From assembly GCF_030848805.1 (NCBI RefSeq), contig NC_092359.1:10432623-10496622 (forward strand): a stretch of 64,000 bases of DNA, read 5' to 3'. The notes beneath the pieces are model-generated. The model saw only the letters and a list, made by a program, of their open reading frames with translations. It was not told where the DNA came from and searched no databases. Numbering within the stretch: position 1 is the first letter of the stretch; every line of letters begins with the position of its first letter. Shown here piece after piece: positions 23,838 through 35,675 of the stretch. A program made the position numbers and the translations under genes. Source of the DNA: Temnothorax longispinosus. Lineage: Eukaryota > Arthropoda > Insecta > Hymenoptera > Formicidae.

Positions 23838-24912
23838 GGATGTATGGGTGACATCTCAAAGCATTACCAAAAATCTAAAAATTTAATAGATTGTTCTATT
23901 ATTACGTCTAAGTATCTGTGTAAAATTTCAGCACAATTCTCTTACTGGTTTAAAAGTTATTTAATTTTTTTGTTTGCATTAATTTTTATCATATTTTGGG
24001 ATTGGCTTCACCAATCTTATTCGGACTAGTCGCAATCGAAAGCTTGTATCGACATTATATTTAAAAAATGTCGTTAGATTTTTTATTACGGCTTTAGTTT
24101 CTGAGATATTTTAATCAAAAGTTTGTTGACGTATGAAATTTCTTCTTATTCTTATAATTTGATGAGGAAGTAGCATTACAAATTAAATCAAATTTTGTAC
24201 ATATGCTAATGAAACTATGATAAATATTCGTACAAAAGTTCATTTGGATCCACTTACTCGTTTAAAAGTTATTTACCTAAAACTGTAGCAAAATGTGGTC
24301 AGTACGCTGCATAACCCATTTTAGTCTATGAGACTTGGCAACATCGCAGTGAGGCAGTACAGATCGATGTATTGAAAGTGTAAACACTTCGAGTCAATAT
24401 CGAAATTTTATCGAAATTTTTTACGATATTCAACATTTTTCGGCATTTTGATTCCGCGTTTGAAAGGTGACAGGCAGTAATGCCAACGTAGAAAATAATG
24501 CAATGTTGTCATATTTAAAGCTGGCATTAAATGGTATATTTTAGGTTTACATTTTGTTTTAAAATTATTAATTAAATATATATAACTTATTACGTTTATA
24601 TTAAATATATATTTAAATTATTCGATACCTATAGTAACCGAAAATCGTCTTATAAATTATTCGTTTTTTTGTTTTTTGCAGTTGATTTCAGGGCATTTTC
24701 AAGACCAAAAGTTTCTGTCGTTGATTACGAAAAATATTAATTATAAATATTCCCTTTCTTGAAGACGTTAAAAATCATGTTATTTTACGATAGTTGAACT
24801 TCTTATGTAATATAAATTTATTTATTTTATATTTCAAACGATATAAACCTAAGAAATCTGCAGTTTTCAAATTTTAATCACTTTTTGCTGGTATTGTACA
24901 ACCCAAACATCC
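23838..24912. mobile_element. TTAA-flanked element between L1 and L2
   Basis: It lies between TTAA 23834-23837 and TTAA 24913-24916. The ends are GGATGTATGGGTGAC and GTACAACCCAAACATCC. The uninterrupted counterpart TATTTTAAATAATTCG at 25466 and elsewhere serves as an empty site. It is 1075 bp, with no transposase. Confidence 0.8.
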
Positions 24913-24953
24913 TTAAATAATTCCGTTTCCAATTACTCCGTATTTTAATGCAG

Positions 24954-25079
24954 ACCAAGCACTTCAATTACAATGGGTTTTGATACAAATTCTACTGCAG
25001 AATGCCAAAACCAAGAATCATCTGAGTTGCCCGTTCAATCATTTGAACAAACAAGAAAAGAAACAAGCGCACTTGATAA
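24954..25079 (+). CDS. Linker cassette L2 (class C)
   Basis: 126 nt; acceptor ATGCAG, donor AG-style GTAACT. The peptide has TAECQNQES and SFEQTRKETSA, a hybrid between classes A and B. Open throughout. Confidence 0.7.
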
Positions 25080-25248
25080 GTAACTATTTGTTTTGCTTAT
25101 AATTATTATCTTATACTTATATTACACAATGTAATGGTATCCAACTAGTTAAATATTAATCTTTTTGCAATTATAACTTACACAACTGTGACATATTTAA
25201 TAATTACTTCCTCTTATTTACTTTTAATCACAACACATTCCTACACAG

Positions 25249-25374
25249 ACCAAGCACTTCAAGTGCAGCGGATTATAGTATGGATCCTACTGCAGAACGT
25301 CAAAGTGGAGGACTATCTGGTTTGCCAGTTCAATCACTTAAAGAAATGGCAGAAGAAACAGGCGCACTTGATAA
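25249..25374 (+). CDS. Linker cassette L3 (class A)
   Basis: 126 nt; acceptor TACACAG, donor GTAATT. The peptide contains TAERQSGGLSG and LKEMAEETGA. Together with about 60 bp of flank it is almost identical to L14, 24 kb to the right, indicating recent duplication or gene conversion. Confidence 0.7.
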
Positions 25375-25511
25375 GTAATTATTTGTTTTGCTTATATCAT
25401 ACAGTATAGTAATATCTTGATATTTAAATATTTACTCTTTTGCAAAAGATTAATTTACAATGTTAATATTTTAAATAATTCGATTTCTAATTGCTCCGTA
25501 TTTCAATGCAG

Positions 25512-25637
25512 ACCAAGCACTTTAAGTTCAATGGATTATAATACAAATTCCGCTGCAGAATGTCAAAGTCTGGAAATAGTTGATTTAGATCCCCAAACAT
25601 GTGAACAATCGAGAAAAGGAACAAGGGCACGTGATGG
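25512..25637 (+). CDS. Linker cassette L4 (class B)
   Basis: 126 nt; acceptor ATGCAG, donor GG|GTAATT. The class B peptide has AAECQSLEIVDLDP then CEQSRKGTRARD, adding an acidic stretch and a basic tail. Confidence 0.7.
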
Positions 25638-25778
25638 GTAATTGTTTGTTTGTTTATATATAATACAATATAATGATATATCATTGAAATATTTACTCTT
25701 CTGAAAAGAATAATTTATTATAGAATAATTTAATATTTTATATAATTCCATTTCTAATTGCACCACATTTCGATTCTG

Positions 25779-25850
25779 ACCAACTATTTCAAGTTCTATA
25801 TATGGGTTATGATAAAAATTCTTCTGCAAAACATTAAAATACGGCAGAAA
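25779..25850 (+). pseudogene. Linker relic L5
   Basis: The acceptor has decayed to TCTGAC. The ACCAACTATTTCAAGTTC start is recognisable, but the copy stops with TAA soon after and lacks its 3' half and donor. Confidence 0.65.
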
Positions 25851-25894
25851 AATACCTTTGCTTCTGAAAAGAGTATATAAAATGCGCCAGGTAT

Positions 25895-25935
25895 AATCAC
25901 GCTCTCAAGATTAATTACACTACTTTTCTATACAG
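25895..25935 (+). repeat. Short Loqs-junction remnant in front of L6
   Basis: GCTCTCAAGATTAATTA here repeats the end of the dsRBD ORF (23588-23604). It is placed inside the standard pre-linker intron sequence (TAATCAC...TACTTTTCTA). Only these two places in the window carry it. Confidence 0.55.
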
Positions 25936-26061
25936 ACCAAGCACTTCAAGTTTAGCGGATAATGGTATGGATCCTTCTGCAGAACGTCAAAGTCAAAATA
26001 CATCTCGTTTGCCTGTACAATCATTTAAAGAAACGACAGAAAAAACAGGCACATTTAATGA
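25936..26061 (+). CDS. Linker cassette L6 (class A)
   Basis: 126 nt; acceptor TATACAG, donor GTAATT. The peptide contains LADNGMDPSAERQSQNTS and TEKTGTFN. Its upstream flank carries the dsRBD-junction remnant. Confidence 0.7.
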
Positions 26062-26226
26062 GTAATTATTCGTTTTGCTTATATCATACAATATAACAAT
26101 ATCTTTATATTTAATTTTTTAGTTTTTTACAAGATTTACAATTTTTTACTCTTTTGCAAGAAAGTAATTTTCCAACGTTAATATTTTACATAATTTTGTT
26201 TCTAATTGCATCCTTTTTCAATGTAG

Positions 26227-26355
26227 ACCAAGCATTTCAATTACAACGGGTTTTGATACAAATCCTACTGCAGAATGTCAAAGTCAAGAAACGATTGATT
26301 TGGATCCTCAAACATGTGAACAATCGCAAAAAGAAACAATAAGGGGATGTATTGG
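26227..26355 (+). CDS. Linker cassette L7 (class B)
   Basis: 129 nt, one extra codon near the end (ETIRGCIG), still in frame. Acceptor AATGTAG, donor GG|GTAATT. Confidence 0.65.
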
Positions 26356-26550
26356 GTAATTATTTGTTTTGTTAATATCATACAATATAATATCTTACTC
26401 TTGAAATACTTACTCTTCTGCAAAAGGCAAATTTAATTTTATTTAAATACTTTATTTAATATTTTATTTATATATTTCTTTTCAATATTTTATTTAAAAT
26501 ATTAATATTTTAAATAATTCCATTACTAATTGCACCGTATTTCAATGCAA

Positions 26551-26605
26551 ACCAAACACTTCAAGTTTAACAGATTATCATACGAATCCTTCAGCAGAAC
26601 ATTAA
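26551..26605 (+). pseudogene. Linker relic L8
   Basis: The acceptor is changed to TGCAA, there is an early TAA, and no donor. It is followed by CTGCAGAACAATA as in the other terminal relics (L19, L24). Confidence 0.65.
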
Positions 26606-27289
26606 AATACTGCAGAACAATATCTTTGCTTCTGTATTGTCCGCGTTTCTTTATTTGCAAATTATTATATCAAAGGTTTTATATTTTCAAGGTTTCCATA
26701 TAATTGTAAAAAAAGAAGTGATATTCGTACAAAACATACCATTTTTTAAAAAAGATAATAAAATGCGCCAGGTATAGGTACATGCTTTATAGAAAAACTT
26801 TATTTTAAAAAATTTTGACCAAATTTGGTCTTATAATTACATATTTTTTACTACGAAAATAATGATATCAAAAAATACACAACTTGTACTGTTTTTTTAT
26901 TATTTAGATTCACACACAAAAGACATTTGGCGCTAAGTGTTTCTTATCATATTTACTTGGCGCAAACCTTCTGATATTATTGTTTTTGTAGCAAAAAAAT
27001 ACAAATGGCATTATAAGACGAAATTAGATCAAAATTTTCTCTCTTTGATAAAGATGTTGTTTGGAGCACGTATACTTGGTGCGTTTTTTTATCTTTCTTG
27101 GAAAAAGGTAAGTTTGGAGATCTTTATGTGAGATCTGGTGATTAGGTAAATTCAAACTATATATCCGTATAAACGTACATCCTAATAAATAATAATCTAT
27201 GACTTTTTTTTACCTTTGTGAGAAATTCTACGAACGCTTGCTAAGGCAATCACTGTACCATATTTAATATTAAAGAATATGTATTACAG
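26606..27289 (+). other. Post-linker segment leading to zinc-finger exon Z1
   Basis: A conserved intron-like block (ATAAAATGCGCCAGGTATA, then TTTTGACCAAATTTGGTC) shared by all units. It ends in the acceptor GTATTACAG. Confidence 0.55.
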
Positions 27290-27631
27290 AACAGTTATGA
27301 CATCGAAAAAAAGATGCAGCACGTTGTGGAATTATGTCGAAGAACTGAATTCTTTGCTGGTAAAGTGCACGACTTGTAAAAAGAAAATTAAGATATCTAG
27401 ACTATCACAACGCATACCCATAATCAGAGCACACTTATTTAATGTACATGGGATAGCTCTCGATGATGACATTCTCACACTATCTGACGACTTAAAACAA
27501 TATTACTCGGAGTTACCGGGATATAAGGCAAAATGTAAAAATTGTGGCAAAACATTGTCTTTTTTAACAAATACGTGATATTTACGAAAACATTTAAGAA
27601 GACATTCCATAAGAATTTTGAGTCGAGATGA
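27290..27631 (+). pseudogene. Zinc-finger cassette Z1 (nonsense in second finger)
   Basis: 342 nt with intact acceptor and donor GA|GTAAGT. Finger 1 (CTTC, then HLFNVH) is complete. A single GGA-to-TGA change at 27576-27578 stops translation between the Cys pair and His pair of finger 2; Z2 has GGA at this point. AATAAA at 27676. It could still yield a one-finger protein. Confidence 0.8.
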
Positions 27632-28003
27632 GTAAGTACACATTCAAAAAATTACTAAAATACTGAAGACTATAAAATAAATATAATGATAAAACAATCA
27701 ATAACTAAAGAAAATTGAGCGAATAATAGTTTTTGTCAGAGCATCTATATAATATTTATTTCAAATTTTGATCATAAATGTGCACGTATATTTGGTACGT
27801 TTTTTATCCTTCTAATTGAAAAAGATATGTTTCAAGATCTGTACGCAATATGGTAATTATTAAAATTTTAACTATATATCCGTATAAACATATACATCCT
27901 GATAAGTGAACCATGTCTCTTTATGACCTTTGTGAGATATTCTACAAACCTTTGTTGAGCCAATCACTGTACCACAATTAATATCAGACAGTCTGTATTA
28001 CAG

Positions 28004-28339
28004 AAAGGGATCAAGAAAAAAACGCAGCAAATTGTGGAATTATTTCGAGGAATTGAAACCTTCGCTGGTGAAGTGCACGACCTGTAAAAAAGAAATTAAG
28101 GTACTTCATCTAAAAAAACGCACAAGAATAATGAGAGTACACTTATTAAATAAACATGGAATATCTCTCGATGATGACACTTTCACACTACCTGACGACT
28201 TAAAACAATATTACTCGGAGTTACCGGGATATAAGGCAAAATGTAAAAATTGTGGCAAAACATTGTCTTTTTTAACAAATACGGGATATTTACGAAAACA
28301 TTTAAGAAGACATTCCATAAGAATTCTGAGTCGAAATGA
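28004..28339 (+). CDS. Zinc-finger cassette Z2 (double BED/C2H2-like, intact)
   Basis: 112 codons, phase 2 at both ends. Finger 1 has the BED lead LWNYFEEL, CTTC and HLLNKH, with the variable stretch VLHLKKRTRIM between them. A conserved spacer (DDLKQYYSELPGYKAKC) leads to finger 2 with CKNC, FLTNTGYLRKH and RRH. BED domains bind DNA in chromatin-boundary proteins and transposases (family knowledge). Donor GTAAGT; AATAAA at 28384. Its second half is almost identical to that of Z1. Confidence 0.8.
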
Positions 28340-28713
28340 GTAAGTACACATTCAAAAAATTATTAAAATACTGAAGACTATAAAATAAATATAATGATAA
28401 AACAATCAATAACTAAAGAAAATTGAGCGAATAATAGTTTTTGTCAAGGCATCCATATAATATTTATTTTCAATATTGATCATAAATGTGCACGTATATT
28501 TGGTACGCTTTTTATCCTTCTAATTGAAAAATATATATATGTTTCAAGATCTGTACGCGATCTGGTAATTATGAAAATTTCAACTATATATCCGTATAAA
28601 CATACATCCTAATAAGTGGATCATGTCTCTTTATGACCTTTGTGAGATATTCTACAAACGCTTGTTGAGCCAATCACTGTACCACATTTAATATCAGACA
28701 GTTTGTATTACAG

Positions 28714-29055
28714 AAAGATTACGGCAAGAAGAAAACGCAGCAAGTTGTGGAATCATTTCGAGGAATTGAAACCTTCGCTGGTGAAGTGCACAACTTGTAA
28801 AAAAGAAATTAAGGTATCTTATCCAACCAATCTCACAAGAATAATGAGAGAACACTTATTAAATAAACATAGAATATCTCTCGATGATGACACTCTCACA
28901 CTACCTGACGACTTAAAACAATATTACTCGGAGTTACCGGGATATAAGGCAAAATGTAAAGAATGTTGCAAAGCAGTGTCTTTCTTAACACATATGCCAA
29001 ATTTACGAGAACATTTAAGAAGGAGACATTCCATAAGAATCCAGAGTCGAAATAA
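28714..29055 (+). CDS. Zinc-finger cassette Z3 (intact)
   Basis: 114 codons. Finger 1: CTTC, variable VSYPTNLTRIM, HLLNKH. Finger 2: CKEC, variable FLTHMPNLREH, then RRRH, one residue longer between histidines than in other copies. Acceptor TATTACAG, donor AA|GTAAGT, AATAAA at 29100. Confidence 0.8.
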
Positions 29056-29662
29056 GTAAGTACACATTCAAAAAATTATTAAAATACTAAAGATTATAAA
29101 ATAAATGTAATAACAAAACAATCAATACAGCTACAAAAAAATTCTGCGAATAAATTTTTCATCAGAGCATCCTTATTATACTTATATGCAATTCTGACCA
29201 TAAATGTGCCTCTCAAATCGTAATAATAATAATTTTTTAATTATTTCGCAAATATAATTTAAATAAATTCGAAAATCGCTTATTACCACGTTTTTTTATG
29301 CATCATAAATAAAGACAATTTAGAAATTTAAATTAGATATTTATTTATATTAAATATTTATTTGTTTGAGTATTACATTAATATTACAGAAATTAGATAT
29401 ATAAAATGTACAATTTATACATTCTTATAGATATTTAAATTAAATATCTCTATATATTTAATAAAATCTATACAAGATAACTCTCAAATCTGTCATCTAT
29501 ACTGATTACGTAGATGAATAATAATTAATAAAAGTTTCTGTTAGCCAACCATCAACCTTTTTTTGTAGTATTTGAATATACGTTGTAGGTCTACAAATGT
29601 CAGCATTGTAGTGATATTTATTATTTATCTTTGGGTTATTATTATATATGTTTATAGCACCA
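29056..29662 (+). other. Downstream block of unit U1
   Basis: It follows the last zinc-finger exon and shares TTTAAATAAATT and TTTTATGCATCATA words with the blocks after Z6/Z7, Z8 and Z9. No coding is seen. Confidence 0.45.
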
Positions 29663-29997
29663 ACCTAATTTATTCTGGCATATTCTGCAATTTTCCCTGG
29701 AAACATTCCATCACTTTCGATCGTTTTAATTGATGACAGTATCTGTCTTGTTTAAACACGTACTCATATTAAGCTTCTATTTTAAATTATATGTATATTA
29801 GGAAAAACGTTTCTTTTAAGCGACGTATATAAGCAATAAATAAGTAAAACACGACGGATGTAGTATACAATCAAATTATAAAGAACGTCATTATAACGTT
29901 CAACAAAATATCATAAGTTTAATTAGGGAGATATGCCATTTTACTATCAAGACAAGATTTGGTAGTCTAATAAAATTATTTGTGTAAATTTATGTGT
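29663..29997 (+). repeat. Unit U2 leader, left part
   Basis: It begins CACCAACCTAATTTATTCTG and matches 47755-48050 and 55003-55695 (with internal deletions) up to AATTTATGTG. It is broken by the 12.5-kb insertion and resumes at 42518. Confidence 0.6.
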
Positions 29998-30289
29998 TCC
30001 GGTAAAAAGTTTTTTATATAAAAACATATTTAAATATACTTAATTATATGATACCAGCAGGTTACCGGAGCTTCTCGATCCCGGGCGTCTTTTTTTTTAA
30101 ACTACTTTTTTTTGTGTTATTACATTTGTGTTTTAGCTAATCTTTTATCTACCAATGTATGATTCATAAACACATATTTTCAATAACTTTCCGCGTCACT
30201 CATGAGGCACTATATATTATTAACGTGTTTTTTTTAGTGATATTCCTAGTATTTTAAATTCTTTAAAAGAGTCGTACTTAGTAACTTTT

Positions 30290-30654
30290 CTTGTTCAGAT
30301 TTTTCTAATCAATCAAATTTTAAAGAATTATATATGAAATAGAGGTAGAAAAGACTGAAGAATATAATATAATTATAGATAGCCCGATATCTAAAAAAAA
30401 TTGGCGAAAGTTAGAGCAACCACGAACATTTATTAAAAAATTCAGAAATTTATAAATCGGTACCCCCTTTAACGATTCTCGCCAAATTCAAAACAACCTT
30501 CTTTTAATGATTCTTACATGTATAACTTATACAATTTTTAGGCAAAAATCAGCAACCCCTTTACTGATTCTCACCAAATTCAATACCATTTATTACTATT
30601 TTTAATGATACTCTATCCATGAAAAAATTTAGCTTGATATCTCAAAATTTTGCC
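30290..30654. mobile_element. Family E fragment, copy 2
   Basis: It carries TATATGAAATAGAGGTAGAAAA and the CTTTACTGATTCTCACCAAATTC module but neither palindromic end. Confidence 0.5.
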
Positions 30655-30669
30655 ATACCATATTTAATA

Positions 30670-33600
30670 GATGATGATAGATTTATTTAATTTCAGCTAC
30701 AAAAAGCCAAGACAAAAAATGAACTTGGTTTACAATATACCTTATACACACTCATACCAACTTTTTTAACTTAACGCGTGCAACTATTAATTCATTATTC
30801 CGTACTTTTTTAAATTTCTTTTAGAAAAACTATCCCTTAAGTCCTAAACGACTAAATCCATTATTTGCACGTTAAACTCACAACCTAAACTCAAAAATAT
30901 TTGAACCTAGTCCGCTTCAGCAGTAGGCCAAGAAACGGACATTATTCACCTATACACACACACACATACATACCTTCATACAACAACGCGCAACAACCAA
31001 TATTAATATTCCATATATTTCTAAATTCTTCTCAAATCTCCTTTAATTCAGGAAGAACCAATTATCTCGCTTTATCTCTAAAATATTTCTTGCATCCTAA
31101 AACTTATAAAACGTGCATTTTAATGCATTCTCTCTATAAACCTTATACTCCAGAACCTATCATATACCTTAAACTCATATCTTCCATAACTTCTGCGTGC
31201 AAAACTCAAAGCCTAATCTTAAAACTACAAAACATAATTCTCTCTCTTTTTCTTTATCCCTACCTCTACCTTAATATTACAACCATTTTCCTATTTTTCA
31301 ACCACATTTTGACATATTAATAATTCTTTACCTTTACCTTAAAAATATTAACACAACTCTCTTATCTTACAATACTCAATTTAACTATAAAACCCTTACA
31401 CTCAAATATTTACATACACCTACATATAATAAACTCGACTAATAACAAATCTTCTGCTTCCTAACTAATACTTTCCTATGTCCCCCTACCGAACTCATCA
31501 CACCTTCCTGTATGCCCCTCCCTTTTCTTCTTTTTTTTCTCTTCCAATATATTATCTTCCTAATCTTAATTTTCCTGATCTTTTGAGTTCATTCCTAATT
31601 TAATTAAAAAAAAAAAAACTTAAATCGCTCCATTCCTCTTCCTTATGCCAAATTCCTCAGTACTGCTCCTCTCCTTTCCTACTAAATTGTCTCCCAGCTC
31701 TTCTTCCCTCGTTCCCTCCGAAGCAACATTTATTTCCTCAGCGCGCGCGCGTTCTCTGGTTATCTTCCCGTACCTCCTATCTGCCGTTGCATAACCAATA
31801 TACCTATATTCGCATCCGTGCCATCCAAAGATTTTAATATTTCCAGAAAACTGCTGCGTCTTTTCTTAAACTATAACGTTCATACCTCTTATTTTTCCTC
31901 TCTCCTTCCACATTTCCTTCTTCTTCTTCCTCTCCTCTTCTCACCAAGCCTTGTGTCCTCGTTTACTCTCTTTTCTATTTCAATCTTCTTTTACCTTTCC
32001 TTTCCTTCAACGCCGATAAGTTTCGCCAATCCTTGTTCCAGGATTACGCCAATCGCTTTCCTTCACCTTTCTTCTATTCATCTTCTCTCTTCTTCATCAT
32101 TGGCTTAACCCTTCCTCAGTTACTTATCTTCTTTTACTTCCCTTTCCTAGAACACCTCTGAACCCGCTAATCCTTGTGTCCTAGCTTTATTTTACCTTTT
32201 TTCTTTTTATTTCCATTAACCCGCCGGAACTCGAGAGTTTTTACAACTACTTTTTTCTTCTTTCTTCTTCACCTTCAATCCTCTCTTGTTTTGTATAACC
32301 TCTTCTATAACAGCGGCCTTTTGTCCTCTCCTGTTTTCTTCCCTTTTACTCTTCTTCCTCTTCTTATTCTTGATCCTATACTTCCCAATCTAAAATTTAT
32401 CTGTGTTCTGAGTTCAACCTGTCATCCCTTTAACTATTTTCTTAACCTATGCTTAATTTACGACTAAATTAAGGCTCCTTAGCTAATCCCTTATCATACA
32501 ATCTTCTTTACAACTATCGATTGAAACCTTCCCTACTTTACCTACATTACCTTTACCGTCTTTACCGCCTAACTGACTCGTCACCATAACCTCATCCTAC
32601 CACGTTCTCCAAACACTTCTATACTAGTTTTTTCTACTTGCATCCTACTATTTCCCTTCATTCTCATCGCATCCCCTACTTACACCCTATCTTTTCATTA
32701 TCCCTACTTGTCACCCAAGCAGCATTTTTCGGTTAAGCACTTTCCGACTAAGGACTACTTTTCTACTAATCACAGCGTTGTAAACAGTCCAAGAAAGTTA
32801 TAAAATATAATCTATAATTACTAACGTCTTTGGACGTTGTCTTAACGTTAAAATTACGACGTGCTTTTTTTATCACTTTCCCAACGTCTTTTGAAACAGT
32901 TAAATCCTATTACCCGACGTTAAGATATTTAACGTTCGTCTGACGTTATACTCTGCACTACACATTTCGAGCGACTTCAATACGTAATTCCCAACGTAAA
33001 CCAACGTTTTGTTATCAAACGTTGTAAAACGCTAACGTTGTGAAACGTCGCCTGTGGTCATTTCTGACTGACGTTGTGGAACGCTGACTTCGCCATTTTC
33101 ATTCCTCAAAGAGAAAGGCAAATAATCCGCCATTTTCCAGTATCTTTAAATTTATATTTTTTAACGCACTTTATTAACAATTTAAAGCATTTATGTAATA
33201 TCTGTTGTTAAAGTTTTGACAACATGTTTATCTTAAAAGTAATTTTGATAAAAAAAAATTAAAATCTATATTTTGAAAATTTTAGTTATTTAATAGAATA
33301 TTTAGTAAATTGGAATATTTTAGAAGGGATTCGTCTAATTTTGACCTATCATTTCCACATTTATCAATAAAGTGGGTTACGTTATAAATTTTCAGTGCTG
33401 GGTTCGTGTATTTATGGCAAAATTACAATAGTATCAAAGCCTGCGCAAACTAATTTTTCCTCTAAAGCCATTTTATTTGTGCCAAATTGATAAGTACGTA
33501 TTATGATACATTTATTACACCAATGCCGTCATATGGTTTGAATGGAAGCACGAAAATTACACCTAAAATGTACGTTGTGAAAAAATAACCTCAGGTCTAG

Positions 33601-33925
33601 CAGAGTGTACAAAATCAAAGTTTACAAAAATTACTTATACCAACGTTGAAACTGGTGGAAAAAATGTAACCTCAATTTAACTTATATAAGTCGGATCCCA
33701 ACGTTGGTACAACCTAAATTTGATTCCCCAAATTAGTGCAAAAGAGAGTTGAAACGACGTAACGAAAACGTTGGATACCAACGTTAAGTGTGTTTATCTT
33801 AACGTCGGGCGGACGTCAAAATGCTGTTTGGGCACATACTAATCTTTAAACCCAGAAACAAAGCTAAAATCGCACAACGCACTTTCACCGCTACCATTCA
33901 CACACGCGCCATCTAACCAAGTCCT
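30670..33925 (-). mobile_element. LINE-like retroposed insertion with 15-bp target duplication
   Basis: ATACCATATTTAATA occurs exactly at both borders (30655-30669 and 33926-33940), splitting the sequence that precedes the zinc-finger acceptor in other copies. Read on the minus strand it ends AAATAAATCTATCATCATC, a simple-repeat tail. The body is purine-rich on that strand and broken by many stops. Long target duplication plus tail point to target-primed reverse transcription, but no reverse transcriptase is readable. Plus-strand frames (30901-31320, 31818-32108, 32174-32467) have no domains. Confidence 0.5.
32714..33832. mobile_element. TIR element packed with AACGTT palindromes
   Basis: The ends CCCAAGCAGCATTTT and AAAATGCTGTTTGGG are inverted. 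AACGTT/GACGTT words recur roughly twenty times inside, mostly at 32820-33080 and 33640-33815. No protein. It is nested in the LINE-like insertion. Confidence 0.6.
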
Positions 33926-33960
33926 ATACCATATTTAATATTAAACAATATGTATTACAG

Positions 33961-34302
33961 AACGGTTATGACATCGAAAAGAAAATGGAGCACGTTGTGG
34001 AATTATTTTGAAGAACTGAATTCTTTGCTGGTAAAGTGTACAACCTGTAAAAAAAAAATTAAGATATATGGAATAACAAACCGCATAAAAACAATGAGAG
34101 TACACTTATTGAAAAAACATGGAATATCTCTCGATGATGACACTCTCACACTACCTGACGACTTAAAACAATATTTATCGGAGTTACCGGAATATAAGGC
34201 AAAATGTAAAAATTGTAGCAAAACAATGTGTTTTTTAACACATACGGGACATTTACGAGATCATTTAAGGAGACATTCCATAAAAATCCAGAGTCGAAAT
34301 AA
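33961..34302 (+). CDS. Zinc-finger cassette Z4 (intact)
   Basis: 114 codons. Finger 1: CTTC, variable IYGITNRIKTM, HLLKKH. Finger 2: CKNC, FLTHTGHLRDH, RRH. Acceptor TATTACAG, donor AA|GTAAGT, AATAAA at 34347. It lies inside the 12.5-kb insertion, so it may have been captured or come from a further unit. Confidence 0.78.
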
Positions 34303-34675
34303 GTAAGTACACATTCAAAAAATTATTAAAATGCTAAAGATTATAGAATAAATGTGATCGTAAAACAATCAATAACTAAAGAAAATTGAGCGAATAATAT
34401 AGTTTTTGTCAGGGCATCCATATAATATTTACTTACAATTTTGATCATAAATGTGCACGTATACATTTGGTACGTTTTTTATCCTTCTAATTGAAAAAGA
34501 TATGTTTTAAAATCTGTACGCAATCTGGTAATTATGAAAATTTTAACTATATATCCGCATAAACATACATCCTAATAAGTGGACCATGCCTTTTTATGAT
34601 TTTTGTGAGATATTCTACAATCGCTTGTTGAGACAATCACTGTACCACATTTAATATTAGACAGTCTGTATTACA

Positions 34676-34914
34676 GAAAGGTTACGGCATCGAAAAAAAA
34701 ACGCAGCAAGTTGTGGAATTATTTTGAGGAATTGAAACCTTTGCTGGTGAAGTGCATGACCTGTAAAAAAGAAATTGAGTTATTTCATCCACAAACTCGC
34801 ACAACAATAATGAGAGCCCACTTATTTAATGTACATGGAATATCTCTCGATGATGATACTTCCACACTACCTGACCACTTAAAACAATATTACTCGCAGT
34901 TACCGGGATATAAA
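34676..34914 (+). pseudogene. Zinc-finger cassette Z5, 5' part
   Basis: Acceptor TATTACAG and finger 1 (CMTC, variable LFHPQTRTTIM, HLFNVH) are intact. The exon is cut after PGYK by a transposon at 34915; the remainder resumes at 36071. Confidence 0.8.
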
Positions 34915-35290
34915 CACGGAGAAAATTGTTACGGTTGTTACAACAATGTTCTCTATGATTAAAAGAGAAATGTATGTGAATTCAAATTAAATTGATATTA
35001 CATTGAATGTAGCTGTTAAGATATGCCCATTTATACAGTTGTCATAACCGTAGTTCTTACGATACGTAACATTCGGTTATAATACCCTCGTATATGGTTG
35101 CCTCAACCAAAGGATTATTGCTATCCCTCTTATGTGGTCTGCAGTACAACTATTATGGTTGAGAGATCCATAAGATATAGCTGCACGGTACAGCACTGAA
35201 TCACTGCATGATTGAGAGTTTAGTTCCATTGCGCGCGCAAAAGAATTTCTGCATAGAATAAATTGGATTTGATAAGGATGTTTTAACTTT

Positions 35291-35443
35291 AAGGCCTATC
35301 TACATAAGACGCAGAACGCGAGTCGCAAGCACACACACAGTCTACATGTCAATCTAACCTCTTTGTGTATAGAGGTTAGATTGACATGTAGACTGTGCGT
35401 GTGTCTTGCGACTCGCGTTCTGCGTCTTATGTAGATAGGCCTT
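35291..35443. repeat. Near-perfect 153-bp hairpin
   Basis: AAGGCCTATCTACATAAGAC at the left mirrors GTCTTATGTAGATAGGCCTT at the right. About 72 bp pair with only a few mismatches around a short loop (TTTGTGTA). Probably a nested MITE. Confidence 0.85.
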
Positions 35444-35675
35444 TATAAATAAACTTTTTTCATAAATATATTTACGAACACAAAATTTTGTAATGAGCCG
35501 ACACTGGTTTCTGACATTCACCCGACATTATAAGAAATATTATATCATATATCCAATTCAAAATTTTATAACTCTTTTTAAACTGAATTTGTTTCTTAAG
35601 ATGATTTTTGAAAAATTATATATTTGCGCTGGTTGCCATATGTAGACTATATATAACACTAACATTAAATTAAGA

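Noticed and set aside
30901..32467. Three plus-strand frames of 96-139 codons
   Set aside because: Pyrimidine-rich DNA with few stops; no domain, no splice context, and opposite to the likely orientation of the insertion.
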